The position numbers and the translations under genes were made by a program. This document shows, in pieces, positions 1 through 8,937 of a stretch of 48,003 nt of DNA. The notes beneath the pieces were generated by a model. The model searched no databases, had not been told where the DNA came from, and saw only the letters and a list, made by a program, of their open reading frames with translations. Location: positions 1 to 48,003 of the forward strand of contig JAKVCT010000008.1 of the NCBI GenBank assembly GCA_022448995.1, read 5' to 3'. The stretch's first letter is position 1. Each line of letters opens with the position of its first letter. This DNA comes from Saprospiraceae bacterium. GTDB taxonomy: Bacteria; Bacteroidota; Bacteroidia; Chitinophagales; Saprospiraceae.

Positions 1-18
1 AGTCCTAGATCTTTTGGT

Positions 19-45
19 CACCTTTTGCAGCAATGGCAAAAGGTG
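19..45. other. 10-bp hairpin at left edge
   Basis: CACCTTTTGC (19-28) and GCAAAAGGTG (36-45) form a perfect stem with a 7-nt loop. It lies about 90 bp beyond the 3' end of the minus-strand gene that stops at 134. No T-tract follows on either strand, so a terminator role is only possible. Nothing else is recognisable in bases 1-133. Confidence 0.35.
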
Positions 46-133
46 AGAGAAGAAATATGCTTAATACTGAACCTCCCTGTATAATCCATAGTCAATTGAA
101 AAGGAAAGGAATAGTTTCATGGTTATGAATTGA

Positions 134-1216
134 TTAATCCTCATAATCTACACAGAACAGAACAGTTCGTTGGTGAGGTGGCTTGGGATCTCTGCGCAAG
201 AAGCAAAGGCTTTTGGGACGTATAAAAAGTTGCTTAGCTTCATCATCCCAAAACCAATCTTGTTGAACTTCAATTCCAATAATTTCTTTGGAACGTAATG
301 GATTAGAATCAAAATGACCTAAGCCTCTGATGTAGAATCTACCCAAAGCATAATGTAGTTTCTCTGTATGACCTAAAACTGTATCATTAGGAAAATGGAT
401 CTTATTAGGATGTTGCATCAAGTAGTCAAAATAATGATCTAGGCTTTTATGAAAATCGCCTGTTTGCTCATGAATATTGAGTTGCACACCTCTTCTATTA
501 GGATACCAACGATTAAATTGCTTAGGATAGGCATATAAATTATCAGGTAGAACATGTTCAAAACTACGCCTATCCCAAGTGATTGCTGAGGTCGAAACGC
601 TACTATCTTGTGGTAGATGTTGTGGTTTAATCCAATATTTATAGGGGATATAAATAGCATTAGTCTCAACATTAAATTTAGTTTTTTGAGGATCATAACT
701 AATACTTTGATCCACTTTGTAAATACTGATGTGATAACCCAACTTCTCATTAACCTCATACATTAATGCTCCCTCAATACAAGGACCTTCAGAATAACCA
801 GAGTGATACCAAACATAAACTCGGTAGTAAGCAGTTTCAAATTCACAGCTATCTAAGGGAATGTCTGAGCTTGCTGTTTTATAAACAGGACAGCAGGCAG
901 TAGCTTTTCTTAATTTGTGATCTGTATTGTATAATGGGCAATAGTTTTCCAAATTAGCTTTTTGCTCAGGTGTAGATAATTGGCAAGTGTTGAGTAAGTA
1001 TATACTATCTCCTAAACAGACAAATAGCTCAGAGAAATACTTTTTGCTGTCTATATGTAGATGGTGCTGTTTTGCGGATTGCCCAAATGGAGTATAACTT
1101 TTATCTAGATAAATATCTAGATCATAATTCTGCTCATAATGCATTTTCCATTGTGCAGAAAGTGTACTTGATAAACAGAAACAGAATAGAAAAAAGGTAA
1201 AGAACTTAGTTTGCAT
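134..1216 (-). CDS. Exported protein of unknown function, 360 aa
   Basis: I do not recognise this family. The first 21 residues form a clear Sec signal peptide (MQTKFF, a hydrophobic phenylalanine/cysteine-rich core, then SAQ before the mature WKMHYEQ), so the product is exported. The mature part is rich in Tyr, His and Trp, has paired cysteines near residues 100-110 (ACCP) and a Cys near the C-terminus (LFCVDYED), and shows no lipobox and no T9SS tail. It has no catalytic motif that I can see. It is transcribed alone, with about 200 bp containing a mini-hairpin repeat between it and the upstream gene on the same strand. Confidence 0.75.
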   Translation of the reverse strand: MQTKFFTFFLFCFCLSSTLSAQWKMHYEQNYDLDIYLDKSYTPFGQSAKQHHLHIDSKKYFSELFVCLGDSIYLLNTCQLSTPEQKANLENYCPLYNTDHKLRKATACCPVYKTASSDIPLDSCEFETAYYRVYVWYHSGYSEGPCIEGALMYEVNEKLGYHISIYKVDQSISYDPQKTKFNVETNAIYIPYKYWIKPQHLPQDSSVSTSAITWDRRSFEHVLPDNLYAYPKQFNRWYPNRRGVQLNIHEQTGDFHKSLDHYFDYLMQHPNKIHFPNDTVLGHTEKLHYALGRFYIRGLGHFDSNPLRSKEIIGIEVQQDWFWDDEAKQLFIRPKSLCFLRRDPKPPHQRTVLFCVDYED

Positions 1217-1301
1217 AAGAATTATGGCTTGTTAAAAATGATCATTTTTAACCATAATTGAAAAGTCTTTAAAAGTTACAGCTGATTTTATACATATTTT
1301 C

Positions 1302-1414
1302 GATTATCAATTAGTTGCAAACCCTGAAAGGCTCAGCGAAGCTAACCACACAGTGCTCAGCGAAGCTAAAAATCAACAAAACAAGGTTTTTAGAAAAGAA
1401 TAAGGTTGATAATC
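1302..1414. repeat. Mini-hairpin repeat copy 1, inverted-repeat flanked
   Basis: The array is read on the minus strand. Its hairpins are CCT-GAA-AGG (1323-1331), AGC-GAA-GCT (1335-1343 and 1359-1367) and CAC-ACA-GTG (1347-1355), followed by an AAATCAAC tail. GATTATCAA (1302-1310) and TTGATAATC (about 1405-1413) form a 9-bp inverted repeat around it. It lies in the gap between two minus-strand genes. Confidence 0.65.
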
Positions 1415-1421
1415 AATATTA

Positions 1422-2438
1422 TTAGAAATGAAATGGTCGGAAATGCACACCACCTTTAGTATTCACCTCTAAAGCAGGAAAAGGAACCTTGAAAATATTT
1501 AAAAAACCAAACAAAACTCTAAGCCAACGATGCTTAGTCTTGATACGTTCAAAGTCGATATCTAGGGATAAATAATACTGAGAATAAGGTTGATAACTAC
1601 TTGGTGCTGTAAAAATATCACCATCTGAATTCGTCCAGCTATTACTTCTAGCACCATACACATCTTGAATTCCGTAGCCTACAGCCACATTGACCCAAGC
1701 AGGCAACCATTTAGGTTTAGTCTTGCAAAAAGAAGCAATATTCGCACTCATCCAAATGGTTTGTCCATTATATTCTTTGAAGAAAAGTTCAGGTAGGCTA
1801 GTGCCATATAAACTAGCAGCTCGATCTTTGAGTGTGGTGGTGGCTGTGCTGTTGCTTGCTTGAATAGGGAGAATACTATAATTTGGGCGGTGTGTAGACA
1901 TTTTGAGTTTGATGCGTTGTTCTTTCCAAAGCAATTCCTGACCTAAATACATGCCCGAACCAATGGTATTGAATGCCATATCTCCCCAAGAAAATCCCCA
2001 TTGGGTAGAAAAACCATCTAGCATTTCCAAACTAGTTTGAAAGAGCATACCTGCACCAAAACCAATCCACTGAGCTTTTTTTTGAGGAATTCCAGCCCAC
2101 TGATACATATCACCTACCCATTTACTCTCAAAATAGCCCGTCATGGCATGTCCCATTTTATCCATAAACCTCCACTCATCCCAATCATTAAAAAAATGGA
2201 ATCGTCCTCGTGGGTAGTTGGCATACCAAGCTCTATCTAAGCCTATCACAGTTGCTGAATAAGCAGTGAGCACAGTTCCTGTTAAGACTCCGAAACGTAC
2301 TTTATGAAATGTAGGCGCCTTCTCAAATGGTTTGAGTTTTTGTTGACTAGAGTCAATAGCTTGTGCCTGTACATTGAATTGGATCAACAGTCCAAGAAGC
2401 AGAAAACTCATTATACAACGCAGGGTATACATAGACAT
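1422..2438 (-). CDS. DUF2279-type envelope protein, 338 aa
   Basis: The N-terminus is a signal peptide ending around VQAQ. The region from about residue 45 to 180 matches the DUF2279 (YfiM-like) family as I know it: a hydrophobic segment, then FFNDWDEWRFMDKMGHAMTGY, then GFSTQWGFSWGDMAFNTIGS, followed by a variable domain ending in VHFRPFHF. The biochemical role of the family is unknown; in Bacteroidota it is a predicted envelope protein. Three Met codons lie in the first ten residues (M1, M3, M10). M10 (MSFLLLG) also gives a good signal peptide, so the start may be up to 27 nt further in. Confidence 0.75.
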   Translation of the reverse strand: MSMYTLRCIMSFLLLGLLIQFNVQAQAIDSSQQKLKPFEKAPTFHKVRFGVLTGTVLTAYSATVIGLDRAWYANYPRGRFHFFNDWDEWRFMDKMGHAMTGYFESKWVGDMYQWAGIPQKKAQWIGFGAGMLFQTSLEMLDGFSTQWGFSWGDMAFNTIGSGMYLGQELLWKEQRIKLKMSTHRPNYSILPIQASNSTATTTLKDRAASLYGTSLPELFFKEYNGQTIWMSANIASFCKTKPKWLPAWVNVAVGYGIQDVYGARSNSWTNSDGDIFTAPSSYQPYSQYYLSLDIDFERIKTKHRWLRVLFGFLNIFKVPFPALEVNTKGGVHFRPFHF

Positions 2439-2473
2439 AAGGATAGGCGAATGAAAGAGGAAGTGAATATCCC

Positions 2474-2562
2474 AATAGTTCGTAGGTTTTTAGCTTCGCT
2501 GAGCCCTTCGGGGTTAGCTTCGCTGAGCACTGCGTGGTTTGTTAAAAAATCAACGAACTCTC
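2474..2562. repeat. Mini-hairpin repeat copy 2 (clearest copy)
   Basis: Four mini-hairpins lie in strict 12-nt register: AGC-TTC-GCT (2492-2500), CCC-TTC-GGG (2504-2512), AGC-TTC-GCT (2516-2524) and CAC-TGC-GTG (2528-2536). They are joined by linkers GAG, GTT, GAG. The array is flanked by an imperfect inverted repeat, AATAGTTCGTAGG on the left and TCAACGAACTCT on the right. It sits between pdxJ and the DUF2279 gene. Confidence 0.8.
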
Positions 2563-2664
2563 AATATACAAGATAAGAATCTAGAACATAAGTGCATAGC
2601 AGAAAAATACATACTGTACTAATCTCTATTCAACTCTAGAAAACTTGGGGCTTATATTCCATGA

Positions 2665-3387
2665 CTAAACCAAACGAGCCAAATACATTTGAATTGTATT
2701 TTGTAACCCAAAATACAAAGCATCCGCCACCAAAGCATGTCCAATAGAAACTTCTAAGAGGTTAGGAACTTGCTGTTTGAAAAAGGCTAGGTTATCCAAG
2801 TTCAAATCATGTCCAGCATTGATACCCAAATCTAAATTATTAGCTACTTTAGCCGCTTCTGCATAGGCAGCAACTGCCTTATGTTTATCTGCTTTATATT
2901 CCGCAGCATAAGGACCTGTATATAATTCGATACGATCTGCACCCACATTTTTAGCACCTTCTATATATTTAGCTTCAGCGTTCACAAACAGAGAAACTCG
3001 AATATTAGCAGCTTGTAGTTCTTGGATCGTTTCTTTCAAGAAATCAGCATGTGTAATTGTATCCCAACCACTATCTGAAGTCAATGCAGATTGAGCATCT
3101 GGAACTAAGGTACATTGGTGAGGAGTGTGCGCTAAAACAAGATCCATGAATGGGCGATGTCTCGGATTACCCTCCATGTTAAATTCAGTAGTAGTGATCG
3201 CTTTCAATGGAGCAACATCATCATAGCGAATATGTCTTTGATCAGGACGTGGATGTACCGTAATCCCTTCACCTCCAAATGCTTCCACATCTTTAGCAAA
3301 CTGTACTAAATTGGGTAGACTGCCACCTCTAGAGTTCCTCAACAAAGCAATCTTATTCACATTTACACTCAATCTTGTCTTAGTCAT
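2665..3387 (-). CDS. pdxJ: Pyridoxine 5'-phosphate synthase PdxJ
   Basis: PdxJ condenses 1-deoxyxylulose 5-phosphate with 3-amino-2-oxopropyl phosphate to give pyridoxine 5'-phosphate, the last ring-forming step of the DXP-dependent vitamin B6 route, in the cytosol. At 240 aa it has the family length, and family motifs run along the whole protein: LSVNVNKIALLRNSRGG at the N-terminus, GGEGITVHPRPDQRHI, FNMEGNP near residue 70, RVSLFVN and, in the C-terminal half, LGINAGHDLNLDNL and EVSIGHALVADAL. It starts only 29 bp after the flavodoxin stop on the same strand, so the two are very likely co-transcribed. Confidence 0.96.
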   Translation of the reverse strand: MTKTRLSVNVNKIALLRNSRGGSLPNLVQFAKDVEAFGGEGITVHPRPDQRHIRYDDVAPLKAITTTEFNMEGNPRHRPFMDLVLAHTPHQCTLVPDAQSALTSDSGWDTITHADFLKETIQELQAANIRVSLFVNAEAKYIEGAKNVGADRIELYTGPYAAEYKADKHKAVAAYAEAAKVANNLDLGINAGHDLNLDNLAFFKQQVPNLLEVSIGHALVADALYFGLQNTIQMYLARLV

Positions 3388-3416
3388 GACTTTTATAATT
3401 TTACTAGCAATGATTT

Positions 3417-3932
3417 TTATTTCAATTCAAAAACATTTTTAACTTGAGAAAGCCAAAGTGCCAGTCGTTCGTCTGTAAGTTCAGGTTGGTTATCTTCATC
3501 AATCGCTAAGCCCACAAAATAACCTTCTTCCCAAACTGCTTTAGAGGCTTCATATTCATAGCCTTCAGTGCTCCACTTAATGACTAGTTTTCCTCCATTT
3601 TTGACAACGACCTCTCCAATGATTCCAATACCATCTACAAAGTATTGTCCATAACCTTCTTGGTCACCTGTACCAAAGAGGGCTATTTCTTTGTCAGAGA
3701 AATCAATTTCTTGGAACTTCTCAAAAAAGTCATCCCAATCACTTTGTAATTCCCCATCATACCAAGTAGATAATCCCAGTATCAACTGATCATATTTAGC
3801 AAAATCATCTATACTTGCATTGAATATATTAATACTATCAACCTGATCTGAGCCTAAATCATCAGCAATAATCGTTACAATTTCTTCTGTGATTCCTGTA
3901 TCAGATCCCCAAAAAAGACCAATTTTTTTCAT
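3417..3932 (-). CDS. fldA: Flavodoxin
   Basis: This is a long-chain flavodoxin, a soluble FMN electron carrier. The phosphate-binding loop WGSDTGITEEI is at residues 8-18. The FMN-contacting LGLSTWYDGELQSDWDDF and the GTGDQEGYGQYFVDG segment follow in order. I use the ATG at 3932 (MKKIGLFWG, 171 aa). The longer open frame begins with a TTG at 3953 that would sit inside a promoter-like TAGATTTG. Upstream pairing with pdxJ suggests one transcript. What it reduces is not shown by the sequence. Confidence 0.93.
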   Translation of the reverse strand: MKKIGLFWGSDTGITEEIVTIIADDLGSDQVDSINIFNASIDDFAKYDQLILGLSTWYDGELQSDWDDFFEKFQEIDFSDKEIALFGTGDQEGYGQYFVDGIGIIGEVVVKNGGKLVIKWSTEGYEYEASKAVWEEGYFVGLAIDEDNQPELTDERLALWLSQVKNVFELK

Positions 3933-3950
3933 ATCAGATAAGTTTGAGTG

Positions 3951-3958
3951 CAAATCTA
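3951..3958 (-). promoter_or_regulatory. Candidate -7 box for flavodoxin-pdxJ
   Basis: On the minus strand these bases read TAGATTTG, a match to the Bacteroidota -7 consensus TAnnTTTG. They lie about 19 nt before the ATG at 3932. No clear TTTG lies 19 nt further upstream. Confidence 0.35.
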
Positions 3959-4001
3959 CTATATCTATTAAATAATTTTACTTCTTACCAAATAAACTTT
4001 T

Positions 4002-4009
4002 TAATTTTG
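4002..4009 (+). promoter_or_regulatory. Candidate -7 box for polyprenyl synthase
   Basis: TAATTTTG matches TAnnTTTG and lies 51 nt before the ATG at 4060, in the divergent gap with flavodoxin. The -33 TTTG is not evident. Confidence 0.3.
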
Positions 4010-4059
4010 TCTTTGTTTTAACGAATTCGAAATATTTTATTTATTAAATATATTTTCCA

Positions 4060-5040
4060 ATGTACACAATACCTCAATTACAAGAGGCTTTTGCCACTTA
4101 TGCTCAACAACATCGTTTTCATAAAGCACCACAAGAATTATATGATCCAATTAACTATATTCTAGATTTGGGTGGAAAACATATGCGACCAGTACTAGCA
4201 CTTATGGCTTGCAACTTATTCACCGATAAAGTAGACTCTAGTCTCCCTGTGGCTTATGGTGTAGAATTGTTTCACAACTTTTCATTAATGCACGACGATA
4301 TTATGGATCAAGCTCCTTTACGGAGAGGCAAACCTAGTGTGCACACCAAGTACGATGAGAACACTGCAATTCTTTCAGGAGATGCCATGTTGATTTATGC
4401 CTATCATTATATCTCGCAAGTTCCTGAACAATATTTAGCCAAGTTTATCAAGATTTTTAATCGGACAGCAATAGGGGTTTGTGAAGGACAACAGATGGAT
4501 ATCAACTTTGAGACAGCTACAGAGGTTCAGATTGCAGAGTATATCAAAATGATAGAACTCAAAACAGCTGTATTGTTGCAAGGAGCAATGGAAATGGCTG
4601 CACTCTTGGGGGGAGCTACCGAGGAAGCAGCTTGGCAAATTGGTGAGTTTGGAAGATGTATGGGAATTGCCTTTCAGCTACAAGATGATTATCTAGATAC
4701 TTATGGAGATCCAGAAAAATTTGGTAAACGTGTAGGTGGGGATATTATTCAGAACAAGAAAACGTTCTTAGTATTGCAAGCACTCAAGACAGCTACACCA
4801 ACTATCCAGCATGCTCTAAATGATTGGATGTCAACACGTGTTCCTGTAGAAGAAGAAGATAACAAAATTAATGCGGTAAGAGCTATCTTTGATCGTTTAG
4901 ATATTCCTTTAGCTATCAAGAAAGAGATGGATCTTTACAAGCAAAAAGCAATAGATGCACTTAGTGCAATAGAGGTAGACGAAGGACGCAAAATTATGCT
5001 CTCTGCTTTTTTGAATAAGATTATGAATAGAGAACACTAA
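4060..5040 (+). CDS. Polyprenyl diphosphate synthase (trans-isoprenyl)
   Basis: It elongates allylic diphosphates with isopentenyl diphosphate and belongs to the all-alpha trans-prenyltransferase family. Visible motifs are GGKHMRP (residues 38-44), the first Asp-rich motif DDIMD (79-83) followed by LRRGKPSVH, the GxxMD-type GQQMDI, and the second Asp-rich motif DDYLDTYGD (from 209) with a Lys-rich GGDIIQNKKT after it. The length of 326 aa is usual. Chain length cannot be read safely: farnesyl, geranylgeranyl or longer products are possible, and Phe and Ser just before DDIMD (FSLMHDD) would be worth modelling. It is divergent from flavodoxin and convergent with the receptor gene. Confidence 0.93.
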   Translation: MYTIPQLQEAFATYAQQHRFHKAPQELYDPINYILDLGGKHMRPVLALMACNLFTDKVDSSLPVAYGVELFHNFSLMHDDIMDQAPLRRGKPSVHTKYDENTAILSGDAMLIYAYHYISQVPEQYLAKFIKIFNRTAIGVCEGQQMDINFETATEVQIAEYIKMIELKTAVLLQGAMEMAALLGGATEEAAWQIGEFGRCMGIAFQLQDDYLDTYGDPEKFGKRVGGDIIQNKKTFLVLQALKTATPTIQHALNDWMSTRVPVEEEDNKINAVRAIFDRLDIPLAIKKEMDLYKQKAIDALSAIEVDEGRKIMLSAFLNKIMNREH

Positions 5041-5053
5041 ACTCTTAAATCCG

Positions 5054-5079
5054 AAACGTTGAGCTGAACCTCAACGTTT
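5054..5079. terminator. Hairpin between convergent genes
   Basis: AAACGTTGAG and CTCAACGTTT form a perfect 10-bp stem with a 6-nt loop. It is placed exactly between the stops at 5040 (plus) and 5089 (minus). There is no strong T-tract, so it could serve as a weak bidirectional terminator. Confidence 0.5.
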
Positions 5080-5088
5080 ACTCAATAC

Positions 5089-7455
5089 TTATTTCTTTCC
5101 GAAATCAAAACGGAAATTATAGTTAACTAAGAAGAATCGACCTGGAGAAGCCCAAGTGTAGATGTCATTTTGGATATAATCAAAACGCTCTGCAATTGGG
5201 TTTCTTCTATTCAAGGCGTTCATAACTTCTACTGATAAGCTATGCTCTGTACGTTCGCGTTTACTTTGGAAACGGAATCCAACTTTCAGATCCCAGCGTA
5301 AATGATAACCTGTTTTAGCAGACATATAATTATTGGATAATACTTCATAACCCAATTGTTGAGAACGTACCAAGTTCACTGGAGTATAACGATATCCACC
5401 TCTGTATAGGACTTTAGAATCTACAAAAAACGCATTGTTTGCATATCTTCCAAATAAAAATTCCTTGCCTAGTGCTAGAGAAGCGATATATTGACTATTG
5501 TAACGATTATTATACAAGAGACCATTGCTTGCTTGGTACTTAAAATCAAAGACACTTAGATTGAAAACTGCATAATAATTGTTCGAAAAATGCTTGCGAA
5601 CATTCATATCTACACCCATTTGTAAGCCCAATCCGTTGTTGATTAACGTTGGAAACTGGGTGCTGAGTAGAAATAAATCTCGATTGTCTAGGATAAACAC
5701 ATCTGACTCATTTTCTGCAACAACAAGATCTGTAATCCAGGTAAGAAAACCTTCTAGCTCTAGCTGCCAATCCTTTGCAAAATACCATTGGTATTCCACC
5801 ATAAATTTATTGTGTTTAGTTGGTTTTAGGTACTGATTAGGAAGTGTGCTAACTCCAGATAGATCTGTATGTTGTTGTAAGTAGATATGAAGTGGGTGAT
5901 TATGTTGATAATGTGTATAACCTAAACTAAAAATATGTTTGGGGTGTAGCTGCCAGCGAAGTGCCAAACGGGGGCTGATAGCAAGCTGTCTGTTTAAGTG
6001 AAAATAGCTGACATTTATACCTAGATTTAGGCTCAACCAACTTTTTGTTTTGAGTTGTAACTGATTGAAAAAATGAGTATAGAAGGTATTACCCTGGTAA
6101 TCTATACTAGTTATATTTTTAGATAAAAGCTGTTCTGCATAGTCCAAGTTATAGTAGCTGAATAGTAAGCCTGTATGCATACTACTACTCGGATTCAGTT
6201 TTATATTTAAGGTACTGTTAAGCGATGCAATCCATTTCTTCTGATCATGTTCAATATAATCCCAATAGATGTTTTGCTGATCCAAACTATCAACTTTCCA
6301 TTGATTTTCGTGATAACTAGCACCTAGAACTGTACGTAATTTGTACCTTTTCTTAAACTCAGTGACATGCTGTATCCCTGCAAGGGCTTGCTGACTATTT
6401 TGTTGAAACCTTTGATTGGGATAAGGAGCTAAAGGGCTATTATTTATATTATAAGTACTTCTTCCCCAAATACCAAAAAAAGATAAGTATCCAGCCTTAC
6501 TGCGTAGAATATCAAATTTTAGAGAAGCATCTTGAAAGTTAGGAGAAATTCTTGGAAGATAATTCTGTCCAACAGCCTCTAGAATAGGAAAACTAGATTG
6601 ACGATAATGGGCTAGAAAAGAAGTCTTGGTAATGCGTTTGACAGGACCCTCAAAAATAAGTTCTAAGCCAGATAAACCAATTTGTCCAGAAAGTCTATAT
6701 CTTCTTGTGAAACCTCTACGTAACTGAATATCAAAAATTCCAGCAGGCGCATTTCCATATTCAGCAGAAAAACCACCCATCACAAAGTCTACTTCTCCCA
6801 AAGCAGAGAGATTGATCATAGGTAAGATACCACCCGAAGTGTTAGGGGTGGGTAAGTGATTCATATTAGAAACAGGTAAGCCATTGATCAAATAAGATAT
6901 ACCACTAGGCGCATTTCCACGTATAATAGGTGCATTACCTAAAAGACTAAAAAAACGAAGACCTGTTACAGCAGCATCTGGACGTACTGCATCACCAAAC
7001 ATACTTGAGTATCTAGAAACTTCTTCTGTGCTGATATATTCTGAAGTTGTCAAGGTCATTTCGTTATTATAATCTATGGGATCAGGGAGAAATTCTGAAG
7101 AATCTATAGTTGTTATAGGTAGGAATTCTTCACGTTCTAACTCTATATCCAATACAACTTTTCGTTGACTATTGATCTCAACATTAGGAATAACGACAGT
7201 CTTATATTGTGGATGAATAATGAGGAGACGATGTTTGCCCTCAGGAATGCCCATCATGACAAAAGATCCATCTATGTCAGTACTTACGATCTTGAGTGGA
7301 ATATAGTTGAGTAGTTCTATCTCAACCTCAGGTATGGGCTGTTGAGTAGCATCATCTGTAATAATTCCATTAATAACAAAGGTGGTCAGTTGACCAAAGG
7401 ATTGGTAACTAATACAACAAAAGAATCCTAATAAGTAGATGATGTATTTCTTCAT
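5089..7455 (-). CDS. TonB-dependent receptor with carboxypeptidase-regulatory N-domain
   Basis: This is an outer-membrane receptor of 788 aa. A signal peptide ends near residue 21 (SFGQ). A CarboxypepD_reg-like beta-sandwich follows (about 27-110: INGIITDDATQQPIPEVEIELL, then DGSFVMMGIPEGKHRLLI). The plug domain runs roughly from 125 to 250 and contains RFFSLLGNAPIIRGNAPSG and GFSAEYGNAPAGIFDI. The rest is a barrel of alternating aromatic strands ending in FFLVNYNFRFDFGKK. No SusD partner is adjacent, so it is not an obvious glycan locus, and the substrate is unknown. The upstream region (7456-7626) carries the terminator of the next gene and a CTGTCTAAAAAGG motif. Confidence 0.9.
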   Translation of the reverse strand: MKKYIIYLLGFFCCISYQSFGQLTTFVINGIITDDATQQPIPEVEIELLNYIPLKIVSTDIDGSFVMMGIPEGKHRLLIIHPQYKTVVIPNVEINSQRKVVLDIELEREEFLPITTIDSSEFLPDPIDYNNEMTLTTSEYISTEEVSRYSSMFGDAVRPDAAVTGLRFFSLLGNAPIIRGNAPSGISYLINGLPVSNMNHLPTPNTSGGILPMINLSALGEVDFVMGGFSAEYGNAPAGIFDIQLRRGFTRRYRLSGQIGLSGLELIFEGPVKRITKTSFLAHYRQSSFPILEAVGQNYLPRISPNFQDASLKFDILRSKAGYLSFFGIWGRSTYNINNSPLAPYPNQRFQQNSQQALAGIQHVTEFKKRYKLRTVLGASYHENQWKVDSLDQQNIYWDYIEHDQKKWIASLNSTLNIKLNPSSSMHTGLLFSYYNLDYAEQLLSKNITSIDYQGNTFYTHFFNQLQLKTKSWLSLNLGINVSYFHLNRQLAISPRLALRWQLHPKHIFSLGYTHYQHNHPLHIYLQQHTDLSGVSTLPNQYLKPTKHNKFMVEYQWYFAKDWQLELEGFLTWITDLVVAENESDVFILDNRDLFLLSTQFPTLINNGLGLQMGVDMNVRKHFSNNYYAVFNLSVFDFKYQASNGLLYNNRYNSQYIASLALGKEFLFGRYANNAFFVDSKVLYRGGYRYTPVNLVRSQQLGYEVLSNNYMSAKTGYHLRWDLKVGFRFQSKRERTEHSLSVEVMNALNRRNPIAERFDYIQNDIYTWASPGRFFLVNYNFRFDFGKK

Positions 7456-7539
7456 AAGTGCTTAGCTATTATTGGATACACAAAGTCCTATGAATACCAA
7501 GATAAGAAAATAAAGGACTGTCTAAAAAGGTAGTTTACA

Positions 7540-7578
7540 AAAAAACGAAGCCCAAATATTACTTGGGCTTCGTTTTTT
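7540..7578 (-). terminator. Rho-independent terminator of the esterase gene
   Basis: A 16-bp perfect stem (7540-7555 with 7563-7578, core CGAAGCCCAA/TTGGGCTTCG) is bounded by A6 and T6, giving U-tracts on both strands. It lies 49 bp past the minus-strand stop at 7627. Confidence 0.85.
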
Positions 7579-7626
7579 GCTTTTTACGAGATAATGAATC
7601 CTAAAGAGGTTAACGCAGCTCAATCT

Positions 7627-8937
7627 CTACTTCAATATAGTTAATTTTTTGCTTTGTTGATAATATTCTGATTGAGTATGGACATAATATATCCCATTTG
7701 GTAAATCCGAGATATCCCAAACATTGAATTGATCTATATTGGTGTATAATCGGATTTGCTGACCTTGTGCATTATAGATACTAACTTGGGTTGAGGTAGT
7801 TGGAGGGACTTTAAAATCTAGATTGATATAAGAACTACTTGGGTTAGGATAGAGGATCCATGCATTTTGATTAGCATTTTCCATTGTTTCTACTCCTGTC
7901 ATTGGATTAGCTATATCAAACTGTGCAGGAACAATAGTAGGACGTAGTAAACTAGTATCACAATATGTATTATTCATACACAAAAACTCAATACCCATAT
8001 TAAAGAGTGTATCCCAGTAGACTCCAGGAAAACCACCATCTGAATAAAAATTATGTCCCTCACCAGGAAATACATGTAAGGTACTCTCTAGGTTTAACTG
8101 AGTTCGAATATTATGTATGGTTCTAGAACCATACATTTGAGGAAAAGTAGGTAGACCAAAGGGTAGACCATTATCGATTAAAACTACATTATCGTTATCA
8201 CCATGAATCATTAAAATAGGAGCTTCATCACTTGAATCAATTCCATTGGTATCCAGGACAGCTCCCCAGAAACCAACAACCGCTTTTACATCAATAGTAT
8301 GCTGGTAACTATTTCCCGAACAATCAATACAACCTAGATCATTACTTTCTGCCCATGAACCCGGTATCCCATAGGTTACAGCAGGGCGGTCAGATTCTTC
8401 AAGATAGCTAGCCTGAATGGCAGTAATAGCACCTGCACTATTACCCAACATGAAGATTTGAGTAGTATCAATTCCAAAAACATCATGGTATTCCTTCATA
8501 AAACGAATTGCCGCTCTAGCGTCTTGTACTGCTCTATATCCCGTACGGACTGCACTAGCATCGTAAGTAACATTAAAACCTAAGCGATAGTCTATGGAGG
8601 CACAGACATAGCCTCGATGGGCCAAGCTATCACACCAAGCAACCATATCAGCAGCATCGCGTGATCCTGCAAGAAAGGCTCCTCCAAAAACAGTAATGAC
8701 TAAGGGGCGTTTAGTACTGGTATCTCCTGTAGGTTCATAGAAATCTAAATAGAGTGGTTCTGGGCTATCAAACCCTAGAAGATCATAGGCATCAGCTTGA
8801 GCAAACTCTATGCCTGTAGTAACAGTAATATCATTAAAAACAGCTTTGTTGTAACGTGGATTCACAAATTCTTGTGCGTGTAAAATATAGTTTGTTGTAC
8901 AAATGAAGATTAGGCTCAGTAGAAAAAGATTTTTCAT
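7627..8937 (-). CDS. Secreted alpha/beta-hydrolase (esterase-like) with T9SS tail
   Basis: This is a 436-aa exported hydrolase. A signal peptide ends near HAQ. The catalytic part resembles the carboxylesterase/BD-FAE group: VITVFGGAFLAGSRD (oxyanion region), the nucleophile elbow GNSAG (Ser near residue 163, in IFMLGNSAGAITA), an acid-loop MIHGDNDNVV, and the His in PGEGHNFYSDGG (near 294). The last 80 residues form a type A Por secretion sorting domain (ILYPNPSSSYINLDF to the terminal SKKLTILK), so the protein should cross the outer membrane by the type IX system. Likely substrates are acyl esters of polysaccharides or peptides; this is inferred from the family only. It is a single gene with its own terminator. 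Confidence 0.88.
   Translation of the reverse strand: MKNLFLLSLIFICTTNYILHAQEFVNPRYNKAVFNDITVTTGIEFAQADAYDLLGFDSPEPLYLDFYEPTGDTSTKRPLVITVFGGAFLAGSRDAADMVAWCDSLAHRGYVCASIDYRLGFNVTYDASAVRTGYRAVQDARAAIRFMKEYHDVFGIDTTQIFMLGNSAGAITAIQASYLEESDRPAVTYGIPGSWAESNDLGCIDCSGNSYQHTIDVKAVVGFWGAVLDTNGIDSSDEAPILMIHGDNDNVVLIDNGLPFGLPTFPQMYGSRTIHNIRTQLNLESTLHVFPGEGHNFYSDGGFPGVYWDTLFNMGIEFLCMNNTYCDTSLLRPTIVPAQFDIANPMTGVETMENANQNAWILYPNPSSSYINLDFKVPPTTSTQVSIYNAQGQQIRLYTNIDQFNVWDISDLPNGIYYVHTQSEYYQQSKKLTILK

Noticed and set aside
2490..2540. Short periodic repeats as a CRISPR array
   Set aside because: Units are 12/24 nt with constant 3-nt linkers, no spacers and no cas genes anywhere in the window.
2304..2576. 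90-aa plus-strand frame reading through the mini-hairpin array
   Set aside because: The first half is antisense to the DUF2279 signal-peptide region, and the rest is the 24-nt repeat read as SLSPSGLASLST.
5089..7455. TonB receptor as SusC of a glycan-use locus
   Set aside because: No SusD-like gene or glycosidase is next to it.
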